A stretch of DNA of 64,000 bases from Bacillota bacterium. Its GTDB lineage: Bacteria; Bacillota; Bacilli; Paenibacillales; NBRC-103111. Position 1 is the stretch's first letter; every line of letters begins with the position of its first letter. Below the pieces are notes generated by a model that saw only the letters and a list, made by a program, of their open reading frames with translations, had not been told where the DNA came from and made no database searches. Made by a program: the position numbers and the translations under genes. Below are positions 51,127 through 60,542 of this stretch, in pieces. The stretch is taken from assembly GCA_023388055.1 (NCBI GenBank), contig JAEWGW010000003.1:124001-188000 (forward strand), in the 5' to 3' direction.

Positions 51127-52218
51127 TTATTGCTCGATCCTTTTTTTATATTCCAAGGGACTTAAACCGTAACGCTCCTTAAATATACGCGAAAAATAAA
51201 TCTGCTCGCTGTATCCAAGCCTGTCTGCAATTTCGTACAGCTTGAGATCTGTGTTCAGAAGCATTTCTCTGGCTTTTTTCATACGGAAATCCAGCAAATA
51301 GTTCCATATCGTGGTGCCTGTTTCTTGCTTGAACAGATTGGATAAGTAGTTTTTGCTGAATCCGACATGATCCGCCACCTGCTGCAGGCTTACATCCTTG
51401 GAGGCATAGTTGTCCTCTAGGAAAGCCTGAACCCGCTCAATGGCCTTACGCGTCTGGTTACTTCTGTCCCCGTTCATGATGTGGAATAAATAGCGTGCAC
51501 CTTCCTCCAGCCTTCTGACACAGCATATGCGGAAGTAAAATCTGACCTTGTGGGCGGCAATCAACTTATCACCCAATCCCAAGTCCCTGCCCTCTTCCAG
51601 ATGGAAGGTGATTTTCTCATGCTTTAGCTCCTCCGCCACCAGGAACAGCCATTCCATAGCCAGAGGATTCAGCAAATCATACCGCCCGTCCACCCATTTT
51701 TCCAGCATATCCAGCGTATCCACAATCAATAAAGGCATGGTCTCATGCCGGTTGTAGCGGATATGCTCCACCCATCGCGTCATCATATCCCGGTGGCTGG
51801 TCAGATGCTTCAGCAGCAGCACATTGGCAGCATGATTCCGGGTTTCCCGAATCCGCCGGAACGCCTTATCCAATACCCGGTATAAATTCTCCTCGCTGAC
51901 CGGCTTGAGCAGATAATCCACCGCTCCCAGCTCCAGACCCGATTTGGCATAGGTGAAATCATCGTAACTGGAAATAATGATGCTGGACATCCACGGGTAA
52001 TGCCCATTCACATATTCGATAAGCTCCAAACCATCCATCAGGGGCATTCTGATATCGGTTATACAGATATCCACATAATGTCCTTCCAGCCAGTCCAACG
52101 CCAATTGGCCATTGGCCGCTGTTCCCGACACCATCACCTCCCCCGGATAGCTCTCCGTCATCTTGGCCAAGCCGGTACGAATGATAGGGGAATTATCCAC
52201 AATCAAGATCCGGTTCAT
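51127..52218 (-). CDS. YesN-type response regulator with AraC domain (xylan operon)
   Basis: A 363-residue regulator. Receiver: RILIVDNSPIIRTGL, phospho-Asp in CITDIRMP, Lys in YLLKPVSEEN. The linker of about 130 residues is typical for YesN proteins of Paenibacillus. The C-terminal AraC part has VADHVGFSKNYLSNLFKQ and ADRLGYSEQIYFSRIFK. It overlaps the end of the kinase gene by 26 bases and is the last gene of the apparent xylan operon that begins at 60312. Confidence 0.93.
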   Translation of the reverse strand: MNRILIVDNSPIIRTGLAKMTESYPGEVMVSGTAANGQLALDWLEGHYVDICITDIRMPLMDGLELIEYVNGHYPWMSSIIISSYDDFTYAKSGLELGAVDYLLKPVSEENLYRVLDKAFRRIRETRNHAANVLLLKHLTSHRDMMTRWVEHIRYNRHETMPLLIVDTLDMLEKWVDGRYDLLNPLAMEWLFLVAEELKHEKITFHLEEGRDLGLGDKLIAAHKVRFYFRICCVRRLEEGARYLFHIMNGDRSNQTRKAIERVQAFLEDNYASKDVSLQQVADHVGFSKNYLSNLFKQETGTTIWNYLLDFRMKKAREMLLNTDLKLYEIADRLGYSEQIYFSRIFKERYGLSPLEYKKRIEQ

Positions 52219-54031
52219 GAACAGGCTCTCCTTTCTTGGCGGGGCGGTTGGGCAAGGTGATGATCACCTCGGCGCCATGGTTATCCGCCCGGTTGCGGAT
52301 GGTAATTCCCGCTTGTTCATCCTCATAATAAACCCGCAGCCGGTAATGCACATTAAGCAGACCAATGTTAGAGAGCTGGCGGTAATGGGCACCGGCATTG
52401 TTCTGCTGCAGCTTGTCATTCAATCGGGTCAGCGTTTCCCCGTTGAAGCCAGGGCCCGTGTCACAAATCCGGATCATCAGATAGTCTTCCGGAGTTAAGG
52501 CTGTTTCGATTCGGACAAACAGCTGCTGTCCCGTTTGCTCGAGGCCGTACCGGATGCTGTTTTCCACAATGGGCTGAATGACTGCCTTTAGACAAAGCAC
52601 CTCATTTGTGCCTGCCCCCTGAATGATTTCATAGGTCAGCTCTTCCCCGTACTGGGTTTGCATAATATGCAGATAATTGGCCACGTACTGCATTTCCTGC
52701 TGGACAGGCACGCAGGTATTCCGGTAATTGGAGACGTAGCGGAGCATATCGGATAAGGCCAGCGTGGTTTTGACAATATCGTCCTGATTGGCCAAATAAG
52801 CCATGGACTTAATGGATTCCAGCGCATTATAGAGAAAATGCGAATTGATCTGGGATTGCAGAGCCGACAGAACCGCCTCCTGCTGGGAGGTTCGGGACTG
52901 GTTCAATTCCTTAAGGGAAGATTCCAAATTGGCGAGCATCTTATTATAGACCCGGCTCACATCGGCTACCTCATCCCTGCCTTCAATGTCCACCCGGAGC
53001 TCCAGATTGTTCAAGCCGGTCTGGGACATCACCCCTCTGAGCTTCTTCAACCTCCGGGTGCTGGATTCGGACACCAATACAACCAGCACCATACCAACGG
53101 CAAGTCCGATCAAGGCAATCAGAATCGTTGCATTCTTCACCCGGTAGATGCTGCGTGCCACCGCGTGCCAGGGAACAACCGAAACAATCTTCCAATCGGT
53201 TTTGGCGATGCTGCGGTAGGTGACCATTTGATTGCTGTCCTTCAGAAAAAAAGAACCCTCTGCAGACGCAGGCAAGCCGTTTGCCAGCAAGGACGGCAGC
53301 AGCCCGGCCGCGTGCTCCGAATCGGTGGAGGCAATGAGCATTCCTTGTTCGTCAACAATCAGCCCGATTCCGTTGGCATCTATTTTGGTCTCGGACAGGA
53401 TGGCTTGAATCGGCCGGGTCGTAATATCCATTTTGATATACCCGTGCAGATCTGAAGTAAATTCATATTTTTTCACAATTGTGATTACAGTGTCGCTGAT
53501 GCTGTCATTCCCATATTCCACATTATTCTCATTGGGGGAAAGCAGCATCGTCATTTCCTTGGAGATGGTAATCCTGGGCATCCAAACCTCGTTTTTCATG
53601 GAATAGTCGTAACGCAGGGCAGGCTCTCTCTCAAGGGCATAGGAATTCTCATTCCCGTTTTTGTTCAGGATGGTGACGGACAGAATCTCCGGATGCATGA
53701 TGGCGAAGGAGTGGATATAATTATCCTTCAAGCTGTTGAAGGCATTGATCCGTTCCGACACCTCATTGGCCTTTAGCCACTGCCTGTAGCTGCTGCTGGC
53801 CGCAATATTCGCCAAAAATTGCTCGTATTCCTGAAAATACCGCTCCAGGTTCAGGTTGGACTCCTTCAGAATCTGGGTGCTGAAGCGTTCAATATCGCTT
53901 TTGATACTCCGGGAGGATTCCTCATAGGAAAACACGGCGATGGCAACAACAATAAGCAGAATGACGGCAAAAAACATCACCGTCAGCTTCCATTTTAAAG
54001 AAGTGGCTATTTTGATAGTAAACGTTTTCAA
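52193..54031 (-). CDS. YesM-type sensor histidine kinase (xylan operon)
   Basis: A 612-residue kinase with a membrane helix near residues 15-35, a sensor region outside the cell, a second helix near 300, and HAMP, His_kinase and ATPase domains. The His motif reads INSHFLYNALESI, with Ser in place of the usual Pro. ATPase motifs are VENSIRYG and CDTGPGF. It starts with TTG at 54031 after AGGTGATGATAA, a choice forced by the lack of ATG or GTG before the first membrane helix. It probably senses xylo-oligosaccharides, given its position after the xylanase gene. Confidence 0.9.
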   Translation of the reverse strand: MKTFTIKIATSLKWKLTVMFFAVILLIVVAIAVFSYEESSRSIKSDIERFSTQILKESNLNLERYFQEYEQFLANIAASSSYRQWLKANEVSERINAFNSLKDNYIHSFAIMHPEILSVTILNKNGNENSYALEREPALRYDYSMKNEVWMPRITISKEMTMLLSPNENNVEYGNDSISDTVITIVKKYEFTSDLHGYIKMDITTRPIQAILSETKIDANGIGLIVDEQGMLIASTDSEHAAGLLPSLLANGLPASAEGSFFLKDSNQMVTYRSIAKTDWKIVSVVPWHAVARSIYRVKNATILIALIGLAVGMVLVVLVSESSTRRLKKLRGVMSQTGLNNLELRVDIEGRDEVADVSRVYNKMLANLESSLKELNQSRTSQQEAVLSALQSQINSHFLYNALESIKSMAYLANQDDIVKTTLALSDMLRYVSNYRNTCVPVQQEMQYVANYLHIMQTQYGEELTYEIIQGAGTNEVLCLKAVIQPIVENSIRYGLEQTGQQLFVRIETALTPEDYLMIRICDTGPGFNGETLTRLNDKLQQNNAGAHYRQLSNIGLLNVHYRLRVYYEDEQAGITIRNRADNHGAEVIITLPNRPAKKGEPVHEPDLDCG

Positions 54032-54117
54032 TTATCATCACCTGCGCCTTTCCTTCATTCTATTTGCTTGCCCCAGGTAATGTAAAGCTGCCGCCCGCTG
54101 CTTTCGGCAAGAAACAA

Positions 54118-54149
54118 GCCGCTCTCTCCCAGGCACGGGATGGAGCGGC
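54118..54149 (-). terminator. Weak terminator or attenuator after the xylanase gene
   Basis: GCCGCTC and GAGCGGC pair; the minus-strand tail is GTTTCTT. It lies between the xylanase and the kinase genes of the same strand, so it may reduce rather than stop reading into the kinase. Confidence 0.5.
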
Positions 54150-54165
54150 GGCGGTGAGGCTGAGG

Positions 54166-56664
54166 TCATTCCTCCAGCACAATTTCGATGGTATTGGTTT
54201 GTCCTTTATATAGGGGGAATTGGACGGTTTTTGCTGTTCCGTTGACGGTTACAGTGACATCATAATCTCCATAAAAGCCCCGTGTGCTGTATGTCCCATC
54301 CACGCCTGTTGGGCCGCTTTCATCTGTCCACCACTTGTTGTATACCAGATCAAGATACTGCTCACCGGATGCTTTGAGGGTCCAATCGCTGTTCAGCACC
54401 GGAGCATTGTCCAGCCAATGCATGCCGCTGTTGAAGCCCCACATGAAGAAACCGGTCATATTCTCCATGCTGAACGACATAATCATCATATCCCTGGTAA
54501 AGCTGGACTCATATTCACGGTCCTGGCTAATCGTCGCACCCATATCAAATTCGGTTATTTTCATTTCCTTTCCATATGCCGCTATCTCCATCATATCAGC
54601 GTAAACATCCTCCATATCCGTGAAGTTGTCTCCAATATGGCCTTGAATGCCGATGCCGTCAAAATCCACCTGGTTGGCAACCATGGAATTGAGAATAACC
54701 TTGAGGGTGGCTAACCTGGACGGATTTAAGCCGATAATTCCTGTTTCATTTAGGTAGAGCTTGGCTTGGGGCGCATAATCCCTTGCCCATTGGAACCAGT
54801 CCTTAATTATTATATTGCCGTATTTGGCCCGCATGGCATTGTTGGATATGGTTTCGTTGAGCACATCCCACTCACCCACCACTGGAGGCGAAGCTTGAAG
54901 AATACCGGCAAAATGATCTTTTATTCTATTCTCCAATCCCGTTCTGTCATCTTGTTCCAGCATCTCCGCCAGATCCTGGGGTATGGAGGAGTTAGGGGTC
55001 CAGCCGTTGGGGAAGCTTCTGTCCCAGATTAAGGTATGGCCTCTTACGCTCTTCAGCCCCAAGGATGCCGCCTCATTCACAAGATCCATAGCCCGCTGCG
55101 GATTGGTTTCATAAGGGACCCACTTATGCTCGCTTTCCAATACAGCAGAGTTGAAAAGGGCCGCCACAGCAGCGCGGTACCGCTCGTTTACCCCGCTATT
55201 GCCCAGCATGTTGGCATTAATCGCTGTCCCCCATTTAAATTCATGCTCCGCCATGTTCACATCCACCTGGGCGCCCTCAACCGGGTTCCCGTTTTGATCT
55301 CGGACAACAACATGGATATCGCCTTTGCGGATATGTTCAATTCTGTCCCAAGCGTCAATGCGCCATGCTTGATTCTTGTTGAATACACCCCTTCCATCTG
55401 TTGTTTTCATCACAGAGGAGGAGGGCAGCTTGTCGAACGTAACCTGATTCTCATAGTTGATTAACTCATACCCTCCGAATTCCACCGTTTGCAGCTGATA
55501 GCCCAACCGGATGCACAGACGGGGATACCCGGCTTTTGCCGTAAAGGGCAGATATACCTTCAGCCAGCCTTGCCCGGCAAGGGTAATAACATTCTCCGCA
55601 AGGGCTTTGGAATTGGGCGGGGCATCCATCTCAACAATCGTCTGCACCATGCCCGTGCCATCCTCCTTGGAGGTTTCAAGAGTTCTCATATAAAACACCA
55701 GGAGCATTTGATCTCCAGCTGTATAATCCACACCCTCCTGCATGTTATCCAACACGAGCTGATAGCCCCACGGGTTTTCCGGAACGGTACTTACCGTGGC
55801 CTGCCATGCAGTAGTAAAGGGCATTCCCGTTGCCGGAACAGTCAACAACTGGCCGTACTCCGGACCTGTGACACTGGCGTTAATCAAGTCATCCTGGTCT
55901 TTGATCACTCTTCCCGGAGGAAGCTCACTAAACATGGTGTCAGGGTCCTTCGTTTCCGTGCCCGGCTCATCCTCGAACACTCTGTCATAAAAAACTAAAT
56001 CGTCATAGCCTTTTCCCGTATCCGCAACAACCGGTATTGGCCTTCTTCCTTCTTTTGTCACCCTCGTTTCAAATGGAAGAAATTGATCTGATGGAGTGAT
56101 GGTGATGTCATCAATGAATAGCGTAGACGCCACGGTTACTGCATCGCCGTTTTTTTGATCAATGCCAAGCTGCGTGACATTCTTATCCTTATGCTCATAT
56201 TCCAACACAAGCTCGGTCCACGTATTCGGCTGCACATTCGCCACCGCGTAAGCTGCGGGGACCGTTGCATATGCCGTACCGGCAGCCCCGTAAGTGCCAA
56301 TCGATAGAGCAGGAGCAGCCTGATCCCGGGAATAAACCCAGGCGGTAACCGTAAAGGTCCGGCCCAGATCAGCCTCCGAAAACATATGCTCCAGCTTCAC
56401 CCTGTTGTATAAAAGGGTGCGGTTCTCCATTTTGAGACTTTTGCCTTCTCCGGTTGTGTGGTCAGCCTCCGTTGAGAGGGATACATACTCCGCCCGGTAT
56501 GCCCCGCCCATTACAAAATCCTGATTCACCTCAAAGGTGTTACGGTCATCGAATATCATTTGTCTTACGATACTGCTGCTGGCAGACGCAGCACCGCCAA
56601 ATGCGGCAGCAAAAGGCATAAGCGTTAAAGCCATTGCCAACACGAGGGCTGTAAGCATTTTCAT
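54166..56664 (-). CDS. GH10 endo-1,4-beta-xylanase with N-terminal carbohydrate-binding domains
   Basis: An 832-residue exported enzyme that should cut the xylan backbone outside the cell. The signal peptide ends near residue 30. Residues about 30-200 resemble CBM4_9/CBM22 modules (RQMIFDDRNTFEVN at the start, WTELVLEYEH inside), and a second sandwich domain runs to about 420. The GH10 barrel spans about 480-785 with acid/base Glu in WDVLNE (about 601) and nucleophile Glu in ITEFDMG (about 704). The usual GHTLVWH reads GHTLIWD, an Asp for His in the sugar-binding site. A short Ig-like tail follows. The start at 56664 has TTGGAGCG upstream. It lies after the transporter genes in one operon. 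Confidence 0.9.
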   Translation of the reverse strand: MKMLTALVLAMALTLMPFAAAFGGAASASSSIVRQMIFDDRNTFEVNQDFVMGGAYRAEYVSLSTEADHTTGEGKSLKMENRTLLYNRVKLEHMFSEADLGRTFTVTAWVYSRDQAAPALSIGTYGAAGTAYATVPAAYAVANVQPNTWTELVLEYEHKDKNVTQLGIDQKNGDAVTVASTLFIDDITITPSDQFLPFETRVTKEGRRPIPVVADTGKGYDDLVFYDRVFEDEPGTETKDPDTMFSELPPGRVIKDQDDLINASVTGPEYGQLLTVPATGMPFTTAWQATVSTVPENPWGYQLVLDNMQEGVDYTAGDQMLLVFYMRTLETSKEDGTGMVQTIVEMDAPPNSKALAENVITLAGQGWLKVYLPFTAKAGYPRLCIRLGYQLQTVEFGGYELINYENQVTFDKLPSSSVMKTTDGRGVFNKNQAWRIDAWDRIEHIRKGDIHVVVRDQNGNPVEGAQVDVNMAEHEFKWGTAINANMLGNSGVNERYRAAVAALFNSAVLESEHKWVPYETNPQRAMDLVNEAASLGLKSVRGHTLIWDRSFPNGWTPNSSIPQDLAEMLEQDDRTGLENRIKDHFAGILQASPPVVGEWDVLNETISNNAMRAKYGNIIIKDWFQWARDYAPQAKLYLNETGIIGLNPSRLATLKVILNSMVANQVDFDGIGIQGHIGDNFTDMEDVYADMMEIAAYGKEMKITEFDMGATISQDREYESSFTRDMMIMSFSMENMTGFFMWGFNSGMHWLDNAPVLNSDWTLKASGEQYLDLVYNKWWTDESGPTGVDGTYSTRGFYGDYDVTVTVNGTAKTVQFPLYKGQTNTIEIVLEE

Positions 56665-56715
56665 AAATTCACGCTCCAATTTTATTAGAATGTTTATTCA
56701 TTACCCGGATACGCC

Positions 56716-56769
56716 GGATGCTGCCCGACGAGGCTTAGGCGGTATTGACCTATACGACGGACAGCATCC
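56716..56769. repeat. REP-like hairpin between lipoprotein and xylanase genes
   Basis: GGATGCTG (56716-56723) and CAGCATCC (56762-56769) pair, with flanking GCC and GACGC. It resembles a REP unit and may act as a processing or partial stop signal inside the operon. Confidence 0.55.
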
Positions 56770-56799
56770 TGACGCTGCGGGTTGACATTGAGCCTGCGT

Positions 56800-58365
56800 T
56801 TATTTCTTGCCGTTCCGGTTATACCAGTCGGTGGCCTCCTTGATGATCTTGTCGCCGCCCTGCTTTTTCCACATAGCCACAAACTCATTGAAGGACTCCA
56901 ATGGTTTGTCGCCGACAATGATCTTGGCAACTGCTTCCTGGAACAGAGACCCGCTCCACTTCAGCTCGCTCTGGGACATGAGGGATTGCGGAATTGGCAT
57001 GGGAGCAAACGGGTTGGGAATACCTTCCTTCTTCGAAACCTCCACAGCCTGCATCGTGTGGGCAAAGATCGCTTCATCCTGCTTGACCTTCGTTAAAGTG
57101 GAATCCAGCACAACAATGTTGAAGATCGCATTTCTCCAGGCTTCCTGGAATTCCTTTTCCTTGTCGGGGGTGTGGATCAATTCATTCCCCTGCCGGGTTA
57201 GCGCTTGCCCTTCAGCACCGTAGGCAGCATAGGCATTCCCCTCCTCCGTAGCCAGCCAATCGAAGAATCGGATGACGGCCTCCGCATTCTTGCTTTGCTT
57301 GAACAGGATAAAGGTTTTCCCCACCGGCTGCTCCACCCGGCCAACGGGTCCGGTATACCCGGCTCCCTGGGGTGTTGGGATTGCCATAAAGTCGGCGTCA
57401 GGATTATCCTTCAGTGAGCTTCTCATATCTCTGTACCAGCTGCCGCCGGTTGACTGATTATGGTCGAACATGCCCACCCGGTCGGACAGAATCTTTTGCT
57501 TCCAGACGGTGGAGTTATTCGTCATGAATTCAGAATCAATTAGCTTCTCAGCATACAGGGTCCGGATAAACTCAAGACCCTTCAGCATATTCGGATGAAT
57601 AAAGCTCGGGATCACCTGATCGTTGTAAAGGGTGAACGAATCCGGGTTTACGCCCCACATGCCGAATATATTCTCCAGCCAGGTAAATTTCTCACGGGAG
57701 GTCAGTGGAATCTCATCCGGCTTTCCATTGCCGTTGGGGTCCTTCTCCTTGAAGGCTTTCAGAACAGCAAGCAATTCATCCGAGGTTTTCGGCGCCTGCA
57801 AGCCTAGCTTATTCATCCAGTCCTTGCGTACATAGAGAACCCGTTCAGCCGGAGCATTAAATCCGGCAGGAGTCGGAATGCCCATTATTCTCCCATTAAT
57901 TGTGACAGCATCCCATGCGGATTTGGGAATATTCTTTTTTAGATTCGGTCCGTATTTATCCAGAAGCTCATTCAGCTCCATGGCCAAATTATTCTGGATG
58001 GGCTCCGCGTCGGCAATGCCCCATGTCTGGTATACATCCGGAATATCCCCGGAGGCAAATTTAATCCGCAGCTGGTCGGCATACTGACCATGGGGAATAA
58101 AGACCAGATCAATGTCATTATTGGTCTTTTCCCCCATGTATTTGATGGCAGGAATTTGCATCGACGGGACAGCCGGATATTGGTTGTTGAAATCGGATAC
58201 AAAAATTCTGAACTTGCCCTTCACGGCGGCGGAAGCGGATGAGCCGGGCGCAGCCGAGACTCCCCCCGCAGGAGATGGCTCCTTGGCGGAGCATGCAGCC
58301 AAACCTGCAGCTGCCAAACCGGCAACGCTTAACACAATTACATATTGACCCCATTTTTTTGTCAC
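56800..58365 (-). CDS. Extracellular sugar-binding lipoprotein (LipO/family 1 type)
   Basis: A 521-residue lipoprotein, the length usual for LipO-type proteins that work with LplB/LplC permeases. The lipobox is LAAC followed by SAK; a Ser/Ala/Pro-rich linker follows; the binding domain has FASGDIPDVYQTWG and a C-terminal part with WYNRNGKK. With the two permeases upstream it forms an oligosaccharide importer, and with the xylanase downstream the ligand is probably xylo- or aldouronate oligosaccharides. Confidence 0.92.
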   Translation of the reverse strand: MTKKWGQYVIVLSVAGLAAAGLAACSAKEPSPAGGVSAAPGSSASAAVKGKFRIFVSDFNNQYPAVPSMQIPAIKYMGEKTNNDIDLVFIPHGQYADQLRIKFASGDIPDVYQTWGIADAEPIQNNLAMELNELLDKYGPNLKKNIPKSAWDAVTINGRIMGIPTPAGFNAPAERVLYVRKDWMNKLGLQAPKTSDELLAVLKAFKEKDPNGNGKPDEIPLTSREKFTWLENIFGMWGVNPDSFTLYNDQVIPSFIHPNMLKGLEFIRTLYAEKLIDSEFMTNNSTVWKQKILSDRVGMFDHNQSTGGSWYRDMRSSLKDNPDADFMAIPTPQGAGYTGPVGRVEQPVGKTFILFKQSKNAEAVIRFFDWLATEEGNAYAAYGAEGQALTRQGNELIHTPDKEKEFQEAWRNAIFNIVVLDSTLTKVKQDEAIFAHTMQAVEVSKKEGIPNPFAPMPIPQSLMSQSELKWSGSLFQEAVAKIIVGDKPLESFNEFVAMWKKQGGDKIIKEATDWYNRNGKK

Positions 58366-58463
58366 TTTTTAATAACCTCCCGTTTTATCTTCCTAAGCCC
58401 TGCTGCAAACACGCCCTTATATATGAAAGGCGGCACGCCCGTCATAACGGATACATAAGAGTG

Positions 58464-59342
58464 CTATTCCTTCAGTGAGCCGATCAGCGCCCCTTTAATA
58501 AAGTGCCTCTGGATGAAGGGATAGATGAGCACAATGGGAACAGTAGCCACAATGATCGTTGCCATCTGCAGCCCTTGGGGTGACAGATCCATCATGGCAT
58601 CCTCGGAGCTGCCGGAGAGATCCGCCATCGAAGCCTGAGCTACAATAGAGTACAAGTAAAGCTGCAGCGGGCGAAGGGCGGCATTGGATATATACAGCAT
58701 GGCTGAATAATAGCTGTTCCAGTGTCCTACGGCATAGAACAGCAGTAAGGTAACCAGAATCGGCACAGACAGAGGAATAGCTATCCGGAATAAAATCCGG
58801 TATTCGTTCATGCCGTCCACACGGGCTGCCTCGAACAATTCCTCCGGAAGCGAACGGAAGAAGGTTAAGCATAGAATCATATTGAATGCGCTTAGCGCAC
58901 TGGGGATGATCAGCGCCCAGACCGTATTCAGCAGCCCAAGAGCTTTGACCATCAGGAAGGAGGGAATCAGCGGAGCGCTGAAGATCATGGTGAAAATGAT
59001 GAACAGCATCACGGCACGGCGGCCCTTCAGGCCTGTCTTGGCAAGGGGATATGCCGTAATAACCGTCATCAGAATGTTGACGAGAGTGCCTGCAATCACC
59101 AGAAACACGGAAACGCTGAATGCCCGCCAGAAGGTTGTGTTGGTAAAGACAACCTTATAATTCTCCATCGTCCATTCCACCGGCCAGATGGCAACCAGGG
59201 AATGGGTTAACGCATTCTTGGAGCTTAGAGAGCCAGCAACAACATGCAGAATCGGAATCAGCATAACAGCGCACATGACCAGCAAAAACAGAACGTTTGC
59301 AATTTCAAAGGTTTTTTCAGCAGGCGATTTCCTGATTTTCAT
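58464..59342 (-). CDS. Sugar ABC transporter permease (LplC/YtcP type)
   Basis: A 292-residue inner-membrane protein with six helices. The EAA loop, which contacts the ATPase, is EELFEAARVDGMNEYRILFRIAIPLS (short form: EAARVDG). The end has QRHFIKGALIGSLKE, typical for this type. The start at 59342 follows AGGAGGGGAG; the upstream open frame is longer without sense. It follows the partner permease by 13 bases. No ATPase gene is in the cluster, so it probably uses a shared MsmK-like ATPase, as known for such systems. Confidence 0.93.
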   Translation of the reverse strand: MKIRKSPAEKTFEIANVLFLLVMCAVMLIPILHVVAGSLSSKNALTHSLVAIWPVEWTMENYKVVFTNTTFWRAFSVSVFLVIAGTLVNILMTVITAYPLAKTGLKGRRAVMLFIIFTMIFSAPLIPSFLMVKALGLLNTVWALIIPSALSAFNMILCLTFFRSLPEELFEAARVDGMNEYRILFRIAIPLSVPILVTLLLFYAVGHWNSYYSAMLYISNAALRPLQLYLYSIVAQASMADLSGSSEDAMMDLSPQGLQMATIIVATVPIVLIYPFIQRHFIKGALIGSLKE

Positions 59343-59355
59343 TCTGTCTCCCCTC

Positions 59356-60312
59356 CTAGAACAGCCCTTCGCCGGTTGTGAGCTTGCTTGCCTTGTTGGA
59401 CACAAGCAGCAGTGCAAAACCAACTACAGATTTAAATAATCCCACTGCAGTCGTAAAGCTGTATTGACCGCCGACTACACCGGCCCGGTACGTATACGTA
59501 TCAAAAACATCGGCCTTCTCGGAGGTTAACGGATTAAGGAAAGGATAAATTTGCTCAAAGCCCAGATCCATCACATGTCCCAGCTTCAGCAGCAGCATCA
59601 CCGTAATGGCCGGCAGGAGTCCTGGCAGAGTGATATGGACAAATTGCTTCCAGCGCCCCGCTCCGTCAATGGTTGATGCTTCATACAGGCTGGGACTGAT
59701 TCCGGTTAAGGCAGCCAGAAAGATAATCGTTCCCCAGCCTACCTCCTTCCACATGCCGGAGGAAACGATGATCGTCCTCACATAATGAACATTCTGCAGA
59801 AAATTAATCGGCTCGTTCCCGGTCAGGTTGACGTATACTGTATTCACCAGCCCAGTTTGTACGGACAGAAGCATATATACCAATCCGGCCACAATGGTCC
59901 AGGACAGGAAATGAGGCAAATACACAATGGTCTGTACAACCCGCTTCAGCTTCATCATCCGCAGCTCATTCATTAGAATCGCCAAAATGATGGGTGCGGG
60001 AAAAGCAAAGATAATCTGGTAGAATCCGATAAGAAGCGTATTCTGCAGCAGCTTGACGAATTTCGGGAAGGTAAAGAGCTGGTGAAACCATTGCAGCCCT
60101 ACCCAATCGCTGGCGATAATTCCCTTGAAGATATTGTAGTCCTTAAATGCAATCACCGACCCCGCCAGCGGGATATAGCGGAAAATCAGAAAGTACAGCA
60201 GTGCGGGAACAAGCATGAGGTAAAACGGATGATTCTTCACAAAGTAGCTTGACCTTTTGCTTACCCTTACAGTCTCTCCGGCCAGCTGCCGGGAAAGCTG
60301 TATATCCTCCAT
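59356..60312 (-). CDS. Sugar ABC transporter permease (LplB type)
   Basis: A 318-residue inner-membrane protein with six helices and an EAA loop SLYEASTIDGAGRWKQFVHI (short form: EASTIDGAG). YLMLVPALLYFLIFRYIPL-like and GLQWFHQLF-like segments near the N-terminus are standard for LplB. GGAGACACGGTC precedes the ATG. It is the first gene of the operon that carries the second permease, binding lipoprotein, GH10 xylanase, YesM and YesN. Confidence 0.93.
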   Translation of the reverse strand: MEDIQLSRQLAGETVRVSKRSSYFVKNHPFYLMLVPALLYFLIFRYIPLAGSVIAFKDYNIFKGIIASDWVGLQWFHQLFTFPKFVKLLQNTLLIGFYQIIFAFPAPIILAILMNELRMMKLKRVVQTIVYLPHFLSWTIVAGLVYMLLSVQTGLVNTVYVNLTGNEPINFLQNVHYVRTIIVSSGMWKEVGWGTIIFLAALTGISPSLYEASTIDGAGRWKQFVHITLPGLLPAITVMLLLKLGHVMDLGFEQIYPFLNPLTSEKADVFDTYTYRAGVVGGQYSFTTAVGLFKSVVGFALLLVSNKASKLTTGEGLF

Positions 60313-60501
60313 GACCGTGTCTCCTTCCGTCTTCTTTTTCTGTCTTCATTGTAGAAAAAACATCCCCCCGAAACAATATGAGAATCCTATGATATGTTGT
60401 AGGAATATTACTCCGTTTTTGAAAAGTCAGCTTAGAATACATATACAGTTGAAGAGATGCAGCGGAATTTTCTCAAAAAATACTAAAAATGCAATTTATA
60501 T

Positions 60502-60542
60502 AGAATAACCCTTCCCAACGATGGCATGGGAAGGGTTATTCT
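60502..60542. terminator. Perfect 15-pair hairpin at the end of the AraC gene
   Basis: AGAATAACCCTTCCC and GGGAAGGGTTATTCT pair without mismatch. The stem includes the last two codons and stop of the AraC gene. There is no long T run, so it may protect the 3' end or stop transcription weakly. Confidence 0.7.
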
